Shown one piece after another: positions 24,997 through 34,371 of a DNA stretch of 64,000 nucleotides. The stretch covers positions 868,001-932,000 of the forward strand of contig NZ_CP018335.1 of NCBI RefSeq assembly GCF_001902295.1. The letters run 5' to 3'. The notes under the pieces were generated by a model that made no database searches, was not told the origin of the DNA, and saw nothing but the letters and a program-made list of their open reading frames with translations. This DNA comes from Clostridium kluyveri (GTDB lineage: Bacteria > Bacillota > Clostridia > Clostridiales > Clostridiaceae). Both the position numbers and the translations under genes were made by a program. Position 1 is the first letter of the stretch. The number at the start of each line of letters is the position of its first letter.

Positions 24997-26178
24997 ATGG
25001 AGCATAAAGAAATAGACCATAAAAATATAGATTCCAGACTTGTTTGGATTATGGCTATAATTTGTGGAGTAACGGTAGCAAATCTATATTACAACCAGCC
25101 TTTGCTTGGAGAGTTATCTCGAAGCTTCAATGTATCTACAAAGGATATAGGTTTAGTATCTACTTTTACTCAAATAGGATATGGAATAGGAATGTTTTTT
25201 ATAATACCCTTGGGTGATATCATAGAAAGAAAAGGAATGATTTTAAAATTATTATTGGCTTCTGCAATATCTTTACTTTTATTTGTTTCTTGTAAAGATA
25301 TAAAGGCTGTTATTGTCTGCAGCTTTTTAGTTGGATTTACAACAGTAATTCCCCAACTTATAGTGCCTTTTGCAGCAGAACTTTCATTGCCTGAAGAAAG
25401 GGGGAGAGTTCTAGGAACTGTTTTGAGGGGACTTCTAGCAGGCATTTTATTAGCTCGTACCATAAGTGGATTTATAGGAACTTTTCTGGGATGGAGAAGT
25501 ATGTATTACATTGCTGCTGTACTCATGATTATTTTATATATAGCAGTAGTTAGATTTTTACCTAAAAGTGAGCCTTTGTCTAGGGAATCCTATAAAAATA
25601 TACTTATTTCTTTAAAAGATATAATTAAGAAAGAATCACTGCTTAGAGAAGCATCTTTAAGTGGCGCCATGATGTTTGGAGCTTTCAGTATATTTTGGAC
25701 AACCATTATATTCTTTTTAGAATCGCCAAGTTATAATATGGGAAGCAAGACGGCAGGATTATTTAGTCTAATTGGAATATCAGGGGTAATTGCTGCTCCT
25801 ATTATAGGTAGTTTTAGTGATAAGAAAGGAACTAAATTTACTGTAGGTATTTCTATTTTTTTTGCTGCAGCGGGATTTGTAGTATTTCTCATATTTGGAC
25901 ATAATATTGTAGGGCTTATAATTGGATTAATATTACTAGATCTCGGTACTCAATCAGGTCAAGTTTCAAATCAAACCCGTGTACACAGTCTTTTACCAGA
26001 AGCTAGAAGTAGATTAAATACAGTTTTTATGGTTGCCTATTTTATCGGGGGAGCGTTAGGCTCTTTTATAGGTACCTACAGTTGGAATTCATACGGTTGG
26101 ATGGGAGTGTGTATATCAGGACTGACTTTTTTATCTATTGCTTTAATTAATCATATAGTTACTATGAGAGCTGCGTGA
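24997..26178 (+). CDS. MFS transporter
   Basis: A 393-residue major facilitator with about twelve membrane helices. The N-terminal half has NLYYNQPLLGEL, the loop GDIIERKG between helices 2 and 3, and RTISGFIGTFLGWR. The second half has GSFSDKKGTK. It resembles YgaY-type drug or metabolite exporters. The ATG at 24982 lacks a binding site; ATG 24997 has GGAGGA seven bases before it. The substrate is unknown. Confidence 0.88.
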   Translation: MEHKEIDHKNIDSRLVWIMAIICGVTVANLYYNQPLLGELSRSFNVSTKDIGLVSTFTQIGYGIGMFFIIPLGDIIERKGMILKLLLASAISLLLFVSCKDIKAVIVCSFLVGFTTVIPQLIVPFAAELSLPEERGRVLGTVLRGLLAGILLARTISGFIGTFLGWRSMYYIAAVLMIILYIAVVRFLPKSEPLSRESYKNILISLKDIIKKESLLREASLSGAMMFGAFSIFWTTIIFFLESPSYNMGSKTAGLFSLIGISGVIAAPIIGSFSDKKGTKFTVGISIFFAAAGFVVFLIFGHNIVGLIIGLILLDLGTQSGQVSNQTRVHSLLPEARSRLNTVFMVAYFIGGALGSFIGTYSWNSYGWMGVCISGLTFLSIALINHIVTMRAA

Positions 26179-26333
26179 GTATATTATAAATAATAAATAT
26201 TTATTTTAAAATATAATTTAACGTGGCAAGAATATGTTTCAATTATAATTTTCAAGTTATATGTCATATGTTATTATATATATTAATATGTGTTAACTAC
26301 ATGGTGTTATAATTTTAGGAGGAGTGATATATT

Positions 26334-27824
26334 TTGAAGGAGATTTATTATAATAGTACCAGAGGTCTAAATAAAAATTTTACTGCATCCAGGGCAATAT
26401 TAAATGGAATATCCGAGGATGGGGGATTATTTATTCCGCATACCATACCTTTTATAGATGAAGAGGGGTTAAAAAAACTTAAGTATATGACTTATAAGGA
26501 ATTGGCCTTGTGTATAATTGAAAAATTCTTTACAGACTTTAGCAAAGAAGAATTAAAAGAATGCATAGATTTAGCCTATGATAATAAATTTGAATCGGAT
26601 AAAATAGTTCCTTTGGAAAAAGTCGGAGATGTATTTTATCTAGAGCTATTTCATGGTCCAACTTTAGCTTTTAAGGATATGGCATTATGCCTTTTGCCGC
26701 ATTTGATGAAGACTGCTGCTAAAAAACAGAAATTACATAAAGAAATAGTAATACTTACAGCGACATCTGGAGATACAGGAAAGGCCGCTTTGGAGGGCTT
26801 TGCAAATGTAGAAGGGACTAAAATAGTAGTATTTTTCCCGGAACAGGGAGTAAGCAAAATTCAAAAAAAGCAGATGGTGACCCAGCAGGGGGAAAATACA
26901 AAAGTAATAGGTATAGAAGGAAACTTTGATGATGCCCAAAGCGAAGTAAAGAAAATTTTCAATGATCATGAATTAAAGGAAGAACTAAATGAAAATTCCT
27001 ACAGATTTTCTTCTGCCAATTCCATAAACATAGGAAGACTTATTCCTCAAGTAGTTTATTATTTTTATGGATATATGGAACTTTTGAGAAGAGGAGAAAT
27101 AAACTTTGGGGACAAAATAAATTTTTCTGTTCCTACAGGAAACTTTGGGAATATACTTGCAGCTTATTATGCTAAAAAAATGGGACTTCCAATTAACAAG
27201 CTCATATGCGCATCAAATGAAAATAGGGTACTTTACGATTTCTTTGAAAATGGAACCTATGATGCAGAAAGAGAATTTATTTTAACTATATCTCCTTCCA
27301 TGGATATACTTATATCAAGCAATCTTGAGAGACTTATATATGATATAAGCGGCAAGGATTCCACGGTTGTGAACAAACTCATGACAAATTTAAGTGAACA
27401 CAGTAAGTATACAGTTAGTGAAAGCATGAAAGAGGAATTGAAGGTATTTTACGGAGGATTTGCGAGTGAAGAAGAGACTTTGAAGTGCATAAAAGAAACC
27501 TTTGATACATATCAGTATCTTATGGATACTCATACTTCTGTAGCCTATTCTGTATATAAAAATTACTTGAGGGATACTTGTGATGATACAAAAACCATAG
27601 TGATTTCAACAGCAAGTCCATTTAAATTCACCAAATCTGTAATGAGTGCTTTGGACACTAAATATAGTTCTCAGGAAGATCTGGAACTTGTGGAAGTTAT
27701 GAGTAAAATTGCATCACTTGAAATTCCAGCACCTATAAGAAAATTGGAAGATAGCAAAGTTGTTCATGATACTGTATGTAAGAGGGAAGAGATGAAGGAA
27801 GAAATTAGAAAATTTTTATTGTAG
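26334..27824 (+). CDS. thrC: Threonine synthase
   Basis: A PLP fold-type II lyase (496 residues) that turns O-phosphohomoserine into threonine. The N-terminal STRG and SEDGGLFIP are family features. The PLP lysine is in GPTLAFKDMAL, with the phosphate-binding ATSGDTGKAALEG and VPTGNFGNILA. It is the long, yeast/E. coli-like class. TTG start with AGGAGGAG about nine bases upstream. It is monocistronic here, without hom or thrB. Confidence 0.95.
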   Translation: MKEIYYNSTRGLNKNFTASRAILNGISEDGGLFIPHTIPFIDEEGLKKLKYMTYKELALCIIEKFFTDFSKEELKECIDLAYDNKFESDKIVPLEKVGDVFYLELFHGPTLAFKDMALCLLPHLMKTAAKKQKLHKEIVILTATSGDTGKAALEGFANVEGTKIVVFFPEQGVSKIQKKQMVTQQGENTKVIGIEGNFDDAQSEVKKIFNDHELKEELNENSYRFSSANSINIGRLIPQVVYYFYGYMELLRRGEINFGDKINFSVPTGNFGNILAAYYAKKMGLPINKLICASNENRVLYDFFENGTYDAEREFILTISPSMDILISSNLERLIYDISGKDSTVVNKLMTNLSEHSKYTVSESMKEELKVFYGGFASEEETLKCIKETFDTYQYLMDTHTSVAYSVYKNYLRDTCDDTKTIVISTASPFKFTKSVMSALDTKYSSQEDLELVEVMSKIASLEIPAPIRKLEDSKVVHDTVCKREEMKEEIRKFLL

Positions 27825-27849
27825 TTTATTGCATAATGAAATAATACTT

Positions 27850-27893
27850 AATTTACCAGATGACTTGATATTTTATTTGGTAAATTCTTTTTT
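27850..27893 (+). terminator. Terminator after thrC
   Basis: The stem AATTTACCA (27850-27858) with TGGTAAATT (27878-27886) is followed by CTTTTTT. Confidence 0.75.
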
Positions 27894-28297
27894 AACTAAT
27901 CATATGTAAAATTATGTTATGTTTTTTACTCAATTATGGCCTCATTGTTAGTAAACCCCTAATATAAAAACACATAAAGGTTTAAGTAGAATTTACTAGA
28001 ATTTTGGAGAATAAAGTCATAAATACTCTGTTAATTTAATGTAAAAAATCTAATGGACATTCCTTATGAGTAGTATAATGTGAAATTAAGAGTTATAATT
28101 GTAATATAAATTTTAATTTTATTATATATTATTTTAAATGAGCTGTTTGAGAGATGTAAATTGTTAAGAATAATTTACATAATGTTAGACATATTTATAA
28201 GGAAAAATTTTCTTGTGAATATACACTTTTAAAAGTATAATTATTAATATACAATAATTTTTATGGCTGCATTGTATTAATTATCTAATGGGTTAAT

Positions 28298-28447
28298 TTA
28301 TCCGAATGTTGTAAATAGCCACTGCGTCCATCTTTTTCAAAGTGGGAGATAAGCACGGCTAACGCATCTGGATAGGTTTTTCTAAGATTAAGGTGGAGAA
28401 TACATTTTTTATAGGCAAACTCCACCTTAACCTAAGGAGAACTCGAT
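28298..28447 (+). repeat. Structured repeat element, copy E (short form)
   Basis: A 150-bp copy. It starts TTATCCG, has GGATAG in place of GGATAA, and has the last hairpin GATTAAGGTGGAG with CTCCACCTTAACC. One base pair here is A-T where copy B has C-G. The right end ACTCGAT has diverged. It ends 27 bases before the GGDEF gene, so it would lie in that gene's leader. Confidence 0.75.
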
Positions 28448-28474
28448 CAATAGTTTTAAATAGAGGAGAGGGTT

Positions 28475-29536
28475 ATGTTAGCATCATTATTAGAGAAATA
28501 TAATAAACTAAAGCTTGATTATGAAGGTTATCAAAAAATGGCTGAAGAAACCATACAAAGACAGAATATAAAGATTGTAGAGTTAGATAAAAAGCTAGAT
28601 ATGTTGTCTCTAATAGTTGAGACAAGTCAGTATATAAATAAATGTCTTGGAAGTGTGGAGATAATTTCTAAAATACAGGATATAATGATAGGAATTTTAG
28701 GAGTAACTTACTCTACTGTGTATATTTTAGAAAATAGAAAATTAAAATTAAAGTGTACTAATTTAAGCAGCACTAAACATCATTATAGTATAAACGAATA
28801 TAATAGTAAAATAGTACACCAGCTAGATACTAAATTACACAACTCCTTCAACAATATATGTAAAGATGATATTCAAATCCACTCTTCAATATTCATGCCA
28901 ATATATTTAAAACAAAGTCTTCTTGGTGCAATTATAGTAGAGCATAAAATATATAATTATTTAAATGAAGAGCATATTAAGCTTTTGACTGCACTTAGTA
29001 ACCAAATTGCCATATGTATAGAAAATAATAGACTTTATAATAAGATAAAAGAAAACTCTCAAAAAGATTTTTTAACAGGCCTTTTTACCAGAAATTATTT
29101 TTTTTCTGTCATAAAGGAAAAGATAAAGAATTGTGGCTGTGGATTTGCTATTATAATGGTAGATATAGATAACTTTAAAAGATTTAATGATAATTTTGGC
29201 CACCAATATGGTGATGTGGTGCTTAAAACTGTAAGTAATATAATAAAAAGTAGTCTTAGAAAAGAAGATTTAGTAGCTAGATATGGTGGGGAAGAAATTA
29301 TAATATATATGTATGATATTAAAGGAACTTTGGATGTATATAACAGAATGACTACAATAAGAAAGCGTATAGAAGATGAACTCATAGAATATAATGAGAA
29401 TTCATCTCATGTGACGGTTTCTATGGGAATAAGTATATCCTCTAATAATGAGGAAAACGTTGAAGATATGATAAGAAAGGCTGATGTAAATTTATACAAG
29501 GCAAAAAATACGGGTAAAAATAAAGTAGTATGCTAA
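28475..29536 (+). CDS. GAF-GGDEF protein, probable diguanylate cyclase
   Basis: A 353-residue cytosolic signalling protein. Residues 1-45 form a coiled-coil helix, about 45-190 a GAF-like sensor domain, and about 190-353 the GGDEF domain. The active-site motif is RYGGEEI, a functional GGEE variant, and the inhibitory RxxD site (RKED) lies five residues before it, so product inhibition is expected. It should make cyclic di-GMP. RBS GAGGAGAGG precedes ATG 28475. No membrane segment is seen. Confidence 0.9.
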   Translation: MLASLLEKYNKLKLDYEGYQKMAEETIQRQNIKIVELDKKLDMLSLIVETSQYINKCLGSVEIISKIQDIMIGILGVTYSTVYILENRKLKLKCTNLSSTKHHYSINEYNSKIVHQLDTKLHNSFNNICKDDIQIHSSIFMPIYLKQSLLGAIIVEHKIYNYLNEEHIKLLTALSNQIAICIENNRLYNKIKENSQKDFLTGLFTRNYFFSVIKEKIKNCGCGFAIIMVDIDNFKRFNDNFGHQYGDVVLKTVSNIIKSSLRKEDLVARYGGEEIIIYMYDIKGTLDVYNRMTTIRKRIEDELIEYNENSSHVTVSMGISISSNNEENVEDMIRKADVNLYKAKNTGKNKVVC

Positions 29537-29575
29537 TGAACTGATATTTTTATAGAATTGAATAAGGTGATAAAT

Positions 29576-32500
29576 GTGAATACAAAGTGGACGGAAACTC
29601 AAAAAAGTGCCATATTTACTCCAAACTGCAACCTATTGGTGGCAGCAGGAGCGGGAACTGGTAAAACTGCAGTATTGGTAGAGAGAATACTACAGAAAGT
29701 GATAGATGATAGTGAAGAAGTTGATATAGATAAATTATTGGTGGTTACATTTACAAATGCAGCAGCTTCTGAGATGAAAGAGAGAGTTGGAGAGGCACTT
29801 TCTAAACTGCTTGAGTTAAATTGTACTTCTAAAAATCTTCAAAGACAACTTGCCTTATTAAGTCAATCCAACATAATGACAATACATTCTTTTTGCCTTA
29901 AGGTTATAAAGAATAATTTTCATAGAATAGATTTAGATCCTAATTTTAGAATATGTGATGACACAGAATCCAAGTTATTAAAGCAGGATGCCCTTTTAGA
30001 ACTTTTTGAGGAAAAGTATGAAGAAGAAAATTTGGAATTTTTAAATTTGGTGGACGGATATGGGGGGAAAAATGATAGTAAACTTCAAGATATTGTACTT
30101 TCCCTATATGAATTTTCTCAGGGTAATCCATGGCCTAAAAAATGGCTTCACGATGTCTTAAAAGACTTCGATTTAGGCAGTGATTTTGATTTTGGAGATA
30201 CTAAGTGGGCTAAGGTATTGATGCACAATGTAACTGTGGAGCTTAAAGGTTGTAAAAATAAGATGAAAAATATACTAAATACAATTGAAAATATAGAAGG
30301 ATTGGAACATTATCTGGAAGCTCTTAAAAGTGATATTGAAAGTATAGATAAACTTATGAGTATTACCGCCTGGGATGAAATAAGAGATGAATTTATTAAG
30401 TTAAGTTTTAATAAACTTCCCTCTAAAAGAACAGAGCCTCTGCTTAAATCCTATAAAGATAAAGCCAGAGATACAAGAGATGAAGTAAAAAAGAAATTAA
30501 TCAGTATAAGAGAAGATATAGTTTTATGCACAGATGATATATATGAAAATTTTAAAGAAGTATATCCTTTAATGAAATCTTTAATTTTTCTTGTTATGGA
30601 CTTCTATGAAAAATACCATAATAAAAAAAGTGAAAGAAATATGATAGATTTTAATGATATAGAGCATTTCTGCCTTGAAATATTAACCAGTAGAGATAAG
30701 AATGGAGATATAATTCCCTCGGAAGCGGCTTTAGAATACAGAGAATACTTTGAAGAAATATTTATAGATGAGTATCAAGACAGTAATGAAGTTCAAGAAG
30801 TTATAATGAATATGATAACTAGGAAAGATATTTATGCTAATTTATTTATGGTGGGAGATGTAAAGCAGAGTATATATAGATTTAGACAGGCAAGGCCAGA
30901 ATTATTCTTAGAAAAATATAATAGTTATGATGAAAAAGAGGGTAGTAAAAATAGGAAAATCAAGCTGTCTGAAAATTTTAGAAGCAGAAAAGAAATAATA
31001 GATGCTATAAATTATATATTTAAACAAATAATGTGCAGGGAAGTTGGAGAACTTGACTATGGTGAGGAAGAATGTTTAAAGAGTTCAGCAAGATATAAAC
31101 CTTCTGAAGGAAATTGTGGTGGAGATGTAGAACTTCATGTGGTAGATAAAAAGGAAAATGAGAATAAATTAGAAGAAGATGAAAATGAGGAAGATTTATT
31201 AGATGCTATTTCCGCGGAGGCACGATTGGTGGCATCAAAGATAAATGAATTAGTAAATCCCTCATTGGATCAGCATGGTTTTAAAGTATATGATAAGGAA
31301 ATTGATAACTATAGATCTATAATGTATAAAGATATAGTGATATTGATGCGTGCTACACAAAATTGGGCACCTGTGTTTGTGGAGGAACTAAATAATTCAG
31401 GAATACCTGTATTTGCTGATACTTCTGTGGGGTATTTTCAGGCTATTGAAATAAAAACTATAATATCTCTTCTTCAAATAATAGATAATCCGCTTCAAGA
31501 TATTCCCTTTATAGCAGTGCTCCGCTCTCCTATAGGAGGATTTTCTCCAGAGGATCTTATAGATTTAAGAGTAGTTAATAGAGAAATATCTTTTTACGAA
31601 ATACTAAAAGCTATAAAGGAGCATAGTCTAGAGTTAAAATACTCTCTAGAACATATAGATGAAAAATTGGAATATAAGGTGGAACAATTTTTTAATAAAC
31701 TTTGTCTTTGGAGAAGAAAAGTGATACATATGCCCATAGATGAATTTATATGGCATATTTATATAGAAACAGGATATTATGGCTTTGTAGGCGCTATGCC
31801 TGGAGGTATTCAAAGACAGGCAAATTTAAGAATGTTATTTGAAAGAGCTAAACAGTATAAAAACATTAGTTATAAGGGGCTTTTTAATTTTATAAATTTT
31901 ATAAATAAACTTAAAAGCAGTAGTACTGATATGGGAAATGCCAAGATACTTGGAGAAAATGAGAATGTAGTTAGAATAATGAGCATACATAAGAGCAAAG
32001 GATTGGAGTTTCCTGTAATAATACTTTCTGGAGCAGGAAAGAGATTCAATTTGACAGATATAAATAAAAGTGTATTATTTCACAAAGAACTAGGACTTGG
32101 ACCAGAGTATGTAAATTCTAAAAGACATATTTCCTATCCTACTATTGTTAAGCAGGTATTAAAAAGAAAATTAAAGATGGAAACTCTTTCAGAGGAGATG
32201 AGAATACTTTATGTAGCTTTTACCAGAGCTAAAGAAAAACTTATAATAACAGGAACAGTAGATAATATTGAAAATACTTTTCAAAAGTGGTGTGAAGCGG
32301 CTTATTGTGAAGGAGATAAACTTCCTGAATATTCACTTATAAATTCCAGGAATTTTTTGGATTGGATAGGACCTGCAGTAGCAAGGCATCCTTGTGGAGA
32401 ACTTATTAGAAAAGTGTGTCCTTTTGAATATAATTTAAATCTTATAACAGAAGATGATTCTAAATGGAAAGTATTTATATACAGTAAAGATAATTTTAAA

Positions 32501-33286
32501 AATACATTGGATGAGAATGCAGATGAAGATATAATAGGGCAGATTAAAAGTTTAGAGTCAGATAATAATAAAGAAATATACAAAAAAGAAGTGTATAGAA
32601 GACTTAATTGGACTTATAAATATGAACAATCTTCTAAAATAGCTGCTAAATTTTCAGTATCTGAGTTAAAGAGAAGATTCAAGTTAATAGATACAGAAAA
32701 TGGTATAGAATTTATGGAACCAATATACTTAAAAAAACCGGCTTTTTTAAGGGAGAGCAAAGGACTCACTCCTTCTGAAAGAGGAATTATTATGCATCTT
32801 GTTATGCAGCACATTGATATTGACAAAGTTGGTTCTTATGGACAGATAAAAGAGCAAGTAGATAAATTGGTATTTAGAGAATTTATAACTGAAGCAGAAG
32901 CTAAGTCTATATCAATATATAAAATAATAAAGTTTTTTAATTCTGAAATTGGAATAAGAATGAAAAAGTCAAATAATGTATATAGAGAAGTTCCATTTTA
33001 TATGGAAATAGAAAGTACAGAATTGTATAAACAGCTGCCACAGCACATATACAGAGATGAAAAAGTATTAATTCAGGGAATAATAGATTGTTATTTTGAA
33101 GAAAACAATGAATTAATACTCGTAGATTATAAAACGGATCATGTAGGAGATATAGATTCAATTAAAGAAAAATATCAAGTTCAAATTTATTATTATGGAA
33201 GGGCATTAGAAAAATTAACAGGTAAGAAAGTTAAAAGGAAATATTTGTATTTATTTTCTAAAGACTATACACTAGATTTATCTTAA
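29576..33286 (+). CDS. addA: ATP-dependent helicase/nuclease subunit A
   Basis: The AddA subunit (1236 residues) of the RecBCD-like AddAB enzyme for double-strand-break repair. UvrD-type helicase motifs are present: Walker A AAGAGTGKTAVL near residue 25, IDEYQDSN (motif II), VGDVKQSIYRFR, and EEMRILYVAFTRAK. The C-terminal RecB-family nuclease has LVDYKTDHV and QVQIYYYGRALE. The frame opens at TTG 29558, but AAGGTGA five bases before GTG 29576 marks the better start, giving MNTKWTETQ as in relatives. addB, normally directly upstream, is not here. Confidence 0.94.
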   Translation: MNTKWTETQKSAIFTPNCNLLVAAGAGTGKTAVLVERILQKVIDDSEEVDIDKLLVVTFTNAAASEMKERVGEALSKLLELNCTSKNLQRQLALLSQSNIMTIHSFCLKVIKNNFHRIDLDPNFRICDDTESKLLKQDALLELFEEKYEEENLEFLNLVDGYGGKNDSKLQDIVLSLYEFSQGNPWPKKWLHDVLKDFDLGSDFDFGDTKWAKVLMHNVTVELKGCKNKMKNILNTIENIEGLEHYLEALKSDIESIDKLMSITAWDEIRDEFIKLSFNKLPSKRTEPLLKSYKDKARDTRDEVKKKLISIREDIVLCTDDIYENFKEVYPLMKSLIFLVMDFYEKYHNKKSERNMIDFNDIEHFCLEILTSRDKNGDIIPSEAALEYREYFEEIFIDEYQDSNEVQEVIMNMITRKDIYANLFMVGDVKQSIYRFRQARPELFLEKYNSYDEKEGSKNRKIKLSENFRSRKEIIDAINYIFKQIMCREVGELDYGEEECLKSSARYKPSEGNCGGDVELHVVDKKENENKLEEDENEEDLLDAISAEARLVASKINELVNPSLDQHGFKVYDKEIDNYRSIMYKDIVILMRATQNWAPVFVEELNNSGIPVFADTSVGYFQAIEIKTIISLLQIIDNPLQDIPFIAVLRSPIGGFSPEDLIDLRVVNREISFYEILKAIKEHSLELKYSLEHIDEKLEYKVEQFFNKLCLWRRKVIHMPIDEFIWHIYIETGYYGFVGAMPGGIQRQANLRMLFERAKQYKNISYKGLFNFINFINKLKSSSTDMGNAKILGENENVVRIMSIHKSKGLEFPVIILSGAGKRFNLTDINKSVLFHKELGLGPEYVNSKRHISYPTIVKQVLKRKLKMETLSEEMRILYVAFTRAKEKLIITGTVDNIENTFQKWCEAAYCEGDKLPEYSLINSRNFLDWIGPAVARHPCGELIRKVCPFEYNLNLITEDDSKWKVFIYSKDNFKNTLDENADEDIIGQIKSLESDNNKEIYKKEVYRRLNWTYKYEQSSKIAAKFSVSELKRRFKLIDTENGIEFMEPIYLKKPAFLRESKGLTPSERGIIMHLVMQHIDIDKVGSYGQIKEQVDKLVFREFITEAEAKSISIYKIIKFFNSEIGIRMKKSNNVYREVPFYMEIESTELYKQLPQHIYRDEKVLIQGIIDCYFEENNELILVDYKTDHVGDIDSIKEKYQVQIYYYGRALEKLTGKKVKRKYLYLFSKDYTLDLS

Positions 33287-33540
33287 ATATAATTTAGATT
33301 ACACTATAATTTTTAGTAACTTTTTTGAGAGTTTTTAATAATATATAAATATAAAAGATTTCAATATATACAAATTTTTATGGCTGTATAATAAAAAAAA
33401 TTTATTATAGAGCCAAAATGTTTCATTTGAGTTAACAGTTATTTATTGTATACGTTTTCTAAAAACCCATTTGAATATTGGGATTTAATAGATTGAAATT
33501 CTAAAGAGACTAAGGTAAATTGTTAGTAAGGAGGTATAAG
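33287..33540. other. Intergenic region with a long interrupted hairpin
   Basis: TGGCT (33381-33385) and AGCCA (33411-33415) extend an inner TATAATAAA/TTTATTATA stem. There is no T-tract, but it may still serve as the addA terminator. Nothing else is visible. Confidence 0.35.
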
Positions 33541-33663
33541 ATGAAGGATACTAAAAAATTTAAAATAACCATGGAAGTAATAGAAGAATGTTTAGAAGAG
33601 TGTCTGGAGAATGATAATGTATATAAAAACAAAGAAAAGCCAAACTTTGTTAGTAGTAGATAA
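33541..33663 (+). CDS. Small acidic protein (40 aa)
   Basis: A short frame beginning MKDTKKFKITMEVIEEC, with a strong Shine-Dalgarno (AAGGAGG) eight bases before the ATG. It contains two cysteines in an EECLEECLEN helix, possibly a metal or disulfide site, and ends with a basic segment. I do not recognise it. The strong start signal and sensible composition support a real gene; it is too short for certainty. Confidence 0.5.
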   Translation: MKDTKKFKITMEVIEECLEECLENDNVYKNKEKPNFVSSR

Positions 33664-33712
33664 CAAAATTTGACTTTCTAAAAATTAGTTCCAGTATAAA
33701 GTTTGTAATAAA

Positions 33713-34351
33713 TTATTTTACGGAATATTTTTTTTCTAACTGTCTAAACCCCATAACTAAAACTGAAGTTATAAGGAGATATAAAGCTGCAGCTATGAAA
33801 AAAGGAGTAATTGTAAAATCACGAGTTACCACCTCTTTTGCTGCTCTTAAAAGATCACCAACTCCAATAGTAGCTACTAAGGCTGAATCTTTTACTAAAT
33901 TTATACTTTCGTTACACATGGCAGGAAGTACATTTCTGATAGCTTGAGGAATGATTATTTTTGTTATAGTTTCATAATAATTCATTCCTAAAGCTTTTGC
34001 AGCTTCAAATTGTCCTCTATCTATGGATTCAATACCCGCTCTAAATATTTCTGCTAAATATGCGGCATAATTTATGGTAAAGGCCAAGCTTGCAGCGGCT
34101 AATGGTGATAATCTTATGCCAATTACAGGAAGACCAAAATATGCAAAAAATAGCTGCAATAACAAAGGGGTTCCTCTAAAAGCCCAAGTATATAAGCTTA
34201 ATATAACTTTTAAAGGCTTAATCTTAGATATTTTTCCTATAGCAACTATACCACCGAGAGGTATAGAAAAAATAGCAGTTATAAAAAACAATTCTATAGT
34301 TATTAAGCTTCCCTTTAGTATAAATCCTGTAATGTCCATAAGTTCAGACAC
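33713..34351 (-). CDS. Amino-acid ABC transporter permease
   Basis: A membrane permease of about 212 residues (HisMQ/GlnP type), five helices, with the EAA loop EAAKALGMNYYETITKIIIPQA that contacts the ATPase. GTG at 34360 opens the frame with its signal too close; the GTG at 34351 has AGGATG nine bases upstream. It follows the binding-protein gene directly. No ATPase gene follows; the operon ends here. Confidence 0.92.
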   Translation of the reverse strand: MSELMDITGFILKGSLITIELFFITAIFSIPLGGIVAIGKISKIKPLKVILSLYTWAFRGTPLLLQLFFAYFGLPVIGIRLSPLAAASLAFTINYAAYLAEIFRAGIESIDRGQFEAAKALGMNYYETITKIIIPQAIRNVLPAMCNESINLVKDSALVATIGVGDLLRAAKEVVTRDFTITPFFIAAALYLLITSVLVMGFRQLEKKYSVK

Positions 34352-34371
34352 GCAAATCACATCCTAACCAA

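Larger units (their letters stand above)
27825..28474. other. 650-bp intergenic region
   Basis: It holds the thrC terminator, about 400 bases of AT-rich DNA with no gene, a 9-bp inverted repeat (ATGTAAATT at 28154-28162 with AATTTACAT at 28172-28180), and repeat copy E just before the GGDEF gene. Confidence 0.6.

Noticed and set aside
28298..28447. Cyclic-di-GMP riboswitch in front of the GGDEF gene
   Set aside because: Position is suggestive, but the sequence is one copy of a dispersed repeat found beside unrelated genes and does not match the c-di-GMP riboswitch motifs that I can recall.
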